A DNA stretch of 37,897 bases, taken from contig JAPOVY010000129.1 of assembly GCA_026707905.1 (NCBI GenBank), forward strand, positions 1-37,897, given 5' to 3'. This stretch comes from Gammaproteobacteria bacterium. Its GTDB lineage: Bacteria > Pseudomonadota > Gammaproteobacteria > Pseudomonadales > Azotimanducaceae. Position numbers and translations under genes: made by a program. Every line of letters begins with the position of its first letter. Within the stretch, counting starts at the first letter, position 1. Positions 36,495 through 37,897 of the stretch are shown in pieces. Under the pieces are notes generated by a model. That model saw only the letters and a list, made by a program, of their open reading frames with translations, had not been told where the DNA came from and ran no database searches.

Positions 36495-37820
36495 ATGGAA
36501 TCGTTTGTTGTACCCGCCTGGGTATTGATCCTCTCTGTCTTTATTCTGCTGTTGATGAGCGCCTTCTTCGCCGGCGCTGAGACCGCGATGATGAAGCTGA
36601 ACGTCTATCGAATGCGTGCGCTTGTCCGCAAGCGGCATGGTGGCGCACGACGCGCATATCGACTGCTGCAGCACAAGGACCGTCTGCTTGGCGTCATCTT
36701 AATCGGCAATAACCTCGTCAACTACTCAGCGGCAGTCGTCGCAAACGTGGTGTTCGTTCGATGGTTTGGCACCGAGCTCGGAGGTGTCATCACGACGGTG
36801 TCAATTACGTTTATCTTCTTGATTTTCGCAGACATAGCACCCAAAACGATCGGCGCGGTACGACCGGAATCGATTGCGTATCCAAGTGCGTACGTATTGG
36901 TACCACTTCAATCGATCATGAAGTATTTAGTGTCTTTTTCGAATTTCTGTGGCGCGTTCGTCGTCAAGCCATTTACGCGTGGCGTCGTCGACGACGAAGA
37001 CTTGACCGAAGACGAGTTGCGTCAGGTTTTTGATCAGGCTCGAAAACTCCCTCGTAACAGACAGCTGATGATCTTGAACATCTTGAGTTTAGAAGAACAG
37101 ACAGTCGGTGACGTGATGCAACCTCGAGAAGCCATCTACGGCATTGACCTCAACGCTTCGATGCCTGAGATTCGTCAACGCATCGCTGCATCAGGTCATA
37201 CACGCCTTCCAGCATATCGAGGAACCATCAACGACATTCAAGGCATCCTCCATATGAGAGAAGCAAATCGAGTCATGCAAAACCTCGATGCAACTAAAGA
37301 GGAACTGATCGCGGCTCTCGAGAACACTTACTACACACCGAGTCAAGTACCGCTGTCACGACTCGTCAACAACTTCAAGCAACGCCGAAGACGTTTCAGC
37401 ATCGCAGTTGACGAGTATGGTGCCGTTGTCGGGCTGATTACGATCGACGACATCATCGAGGAAATCGTCGGCGAATTTACCCTCAGTTCGCATGAAACAG
37501 ATACTGGTGTGATTACACCGATCGATGACAACACCTATAGGGTTACCGGTAACACACTTCTGCACGAACTGAACAACACCGCCCACTGGACACTTCCTGA
37601 AGATGGTCCACGAACAGTCAATGGGTGGGTGCTAGATCACTTACGACGCGTGCCATCCGGTCAGACTTCGATCACAATCGAGAACTATCGTGTCGAGATC
37701 ATTGAAATCGTCGACAACGCCATCAAATCGGCGACGATCACTCAGTTGCCATTTGACGACGATTTTGGTGTTGAGACACAAGAGCAGGAAGACCAAAACA
37801 ACCAGAGTCGCACGCAATAG
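36495..37820 (+). CDS. CorC/CNNM-family (HlyC/CorC) transporter-like protein
   Basis: Membrane protein of the CNNM/CorC group, 441 residues, linked elsewhere to magnesium and cobalt efflux. The DUF21 membrane domain (about 1-190) has ETAMMKLNVYRMRALVRKR and APKTIGAVRPESIAYP. The CBS-pair region (about 205-330) has VGDVMQPREAIYGID and DEYGAVVGLITIDDIIEEIVGE. A CorC_HlyC domain occupies about 345-425 (IDDNTYRVTGNTLLHELN). The tail is Gln/Asn-rich. It pairs with the ypjD-like gene, as in many gammaproteobacteria. The closest named relative is YfjD (CorB). The 77 bases after it show nothing I can assign. Confidence 0.92.
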   Translation: MESFVVPAWVLILSVFILLLMSAFFAGAETAMMKLNVYRMRALVRKRHGGARRAYRLLQHKDRLLGVILIGNNLVNYSAAVVANVVFVRWFGTELGGVITTVSITFIFLIFADIAPKTIGAVRPESIAYPSAYVLVPLQSIMKYLVSFSNFCGAFVVKPFTRGVVDDEDLTEDELRQVFDQARKLPRNRQLMILNILSLEEQTVGDVMQPREAIYGIDLNASMPEIRQRIAASGHTRLPAYRGTINDIQGILHMREANRVMQNLDATKEELIAALENTYYTPSQVPLSRLVNNFKQRRRRFSIAVDEYGAVVGLITIDDIIEEIVGEFTLSSHETDTGVITPIDDNTYRVTGNTLLHELNNTAHWTLPEDGPRTVNGWVLDHLRRVPSGQTSITIENYRVEIIEIVDNAIKSATITQLPFDDDFGVETQEQEDQNNQSRTQ

Positions 37821-37897
37821 CGGTACCTCACCTTGTGATCGACTTCGGTTTGAAGTGCATACACAACTCGCCTAACCATGTGCGTCACAAACAGGTC

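Noticed and set aside
37845..37860. Hairpin ACTTC/GAAGT after the CorC-like gene as a terminator
   Set aside because: Only 5 bp, imperfect context and no T-tract; too weak to call.
1..37897. tRNA, rRNA, tmRNA, RNase P, 4.5S RNA, CRISPR arrays, insertion sequences
   Set aside because: Scanned by eye for their signature sequences and repeat patterns on both strands; none found.

Overview
The window looks like a piece of a gammaproteobacterial chromosome, probably from an aquatic or marine aerobe. The evidence is gene content and order: ypjD-like gene divergent from ffh, then rpsP-rimM-trmD-rplS-xerD-dsbC, a complete sdhCDAB operon, a complete sucA-sucB-lpd-sucC-sucD operon, and aroC, gpsA, htpG and a DUF4892 gene. 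Base composition is moderate, with one visibly AT-rich patch at the restriction-modification genes. I see no rRNA, tRNA, CRISPR array, insertion sequence or prophage.

Left end (1-4202): a 5'-truncated oxidosqualene cyclase on the + strand faces a squalene synthase on the - strand. Together they make squalene and cyclise its epoxide, so this bacterium probably makes sterols or a related triterpenoid. That is rare in bacteria and is the most interesting part of the window. The squalene synthase has no in-frame ATG and appears to start at AUU. A gene-free stretch of about 0.6 kb with several hairpins follows, then an exported dienelactone-hydrolase-like protein.

4429-6886: a compact, AT-rich type II restriction-modification pair (methyltransferase, then endonuclease, overlapping). 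It was probably acquired horizontally.

7026-19637: a co-directional minus-strand run. In transcription order it is sucA, sucB, lpd, sucC, sucD (2-oxoglutarate to succinate), htpG, gpsA, a DUF4892 protein and aroC.

19638-26642: an accessory block of mixed orientation separating the suc operon from the sdh operon, which are commonly adjacent in this class. It holds two alpha/beta hydrolases, a Gfo/Idh/MocA oxidoreductase, a COQ4-like protein, a luciferase-like oxidoreductase, an FHA membrane protein and a FitAB/VapBC-type toxin-antitoxin pair.

26643-37820: sdhCDAB, then dsbC and xerD, then the translation and secretion cluster rplS-trmD-rimM-rpsP-ffh (all minus strand). A divergent plus-strand pair follows, a YpjD-like membrane protein and a CorC/CNNM transporter-like protein. 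The ribosomal protein S16 here carries an acidic C-terminal tail of about 130 residues, which is unusual.

Functionally, sdhCDAB and sucAB-lpd-sucCD together cover the 2-oxoglutarate to fumarate part of the TCA cycle. COQ4 fits quinone supply to the succinate dehydrogenase. The squalene synthase/cyclase pair is a separate membrane-lipid module.
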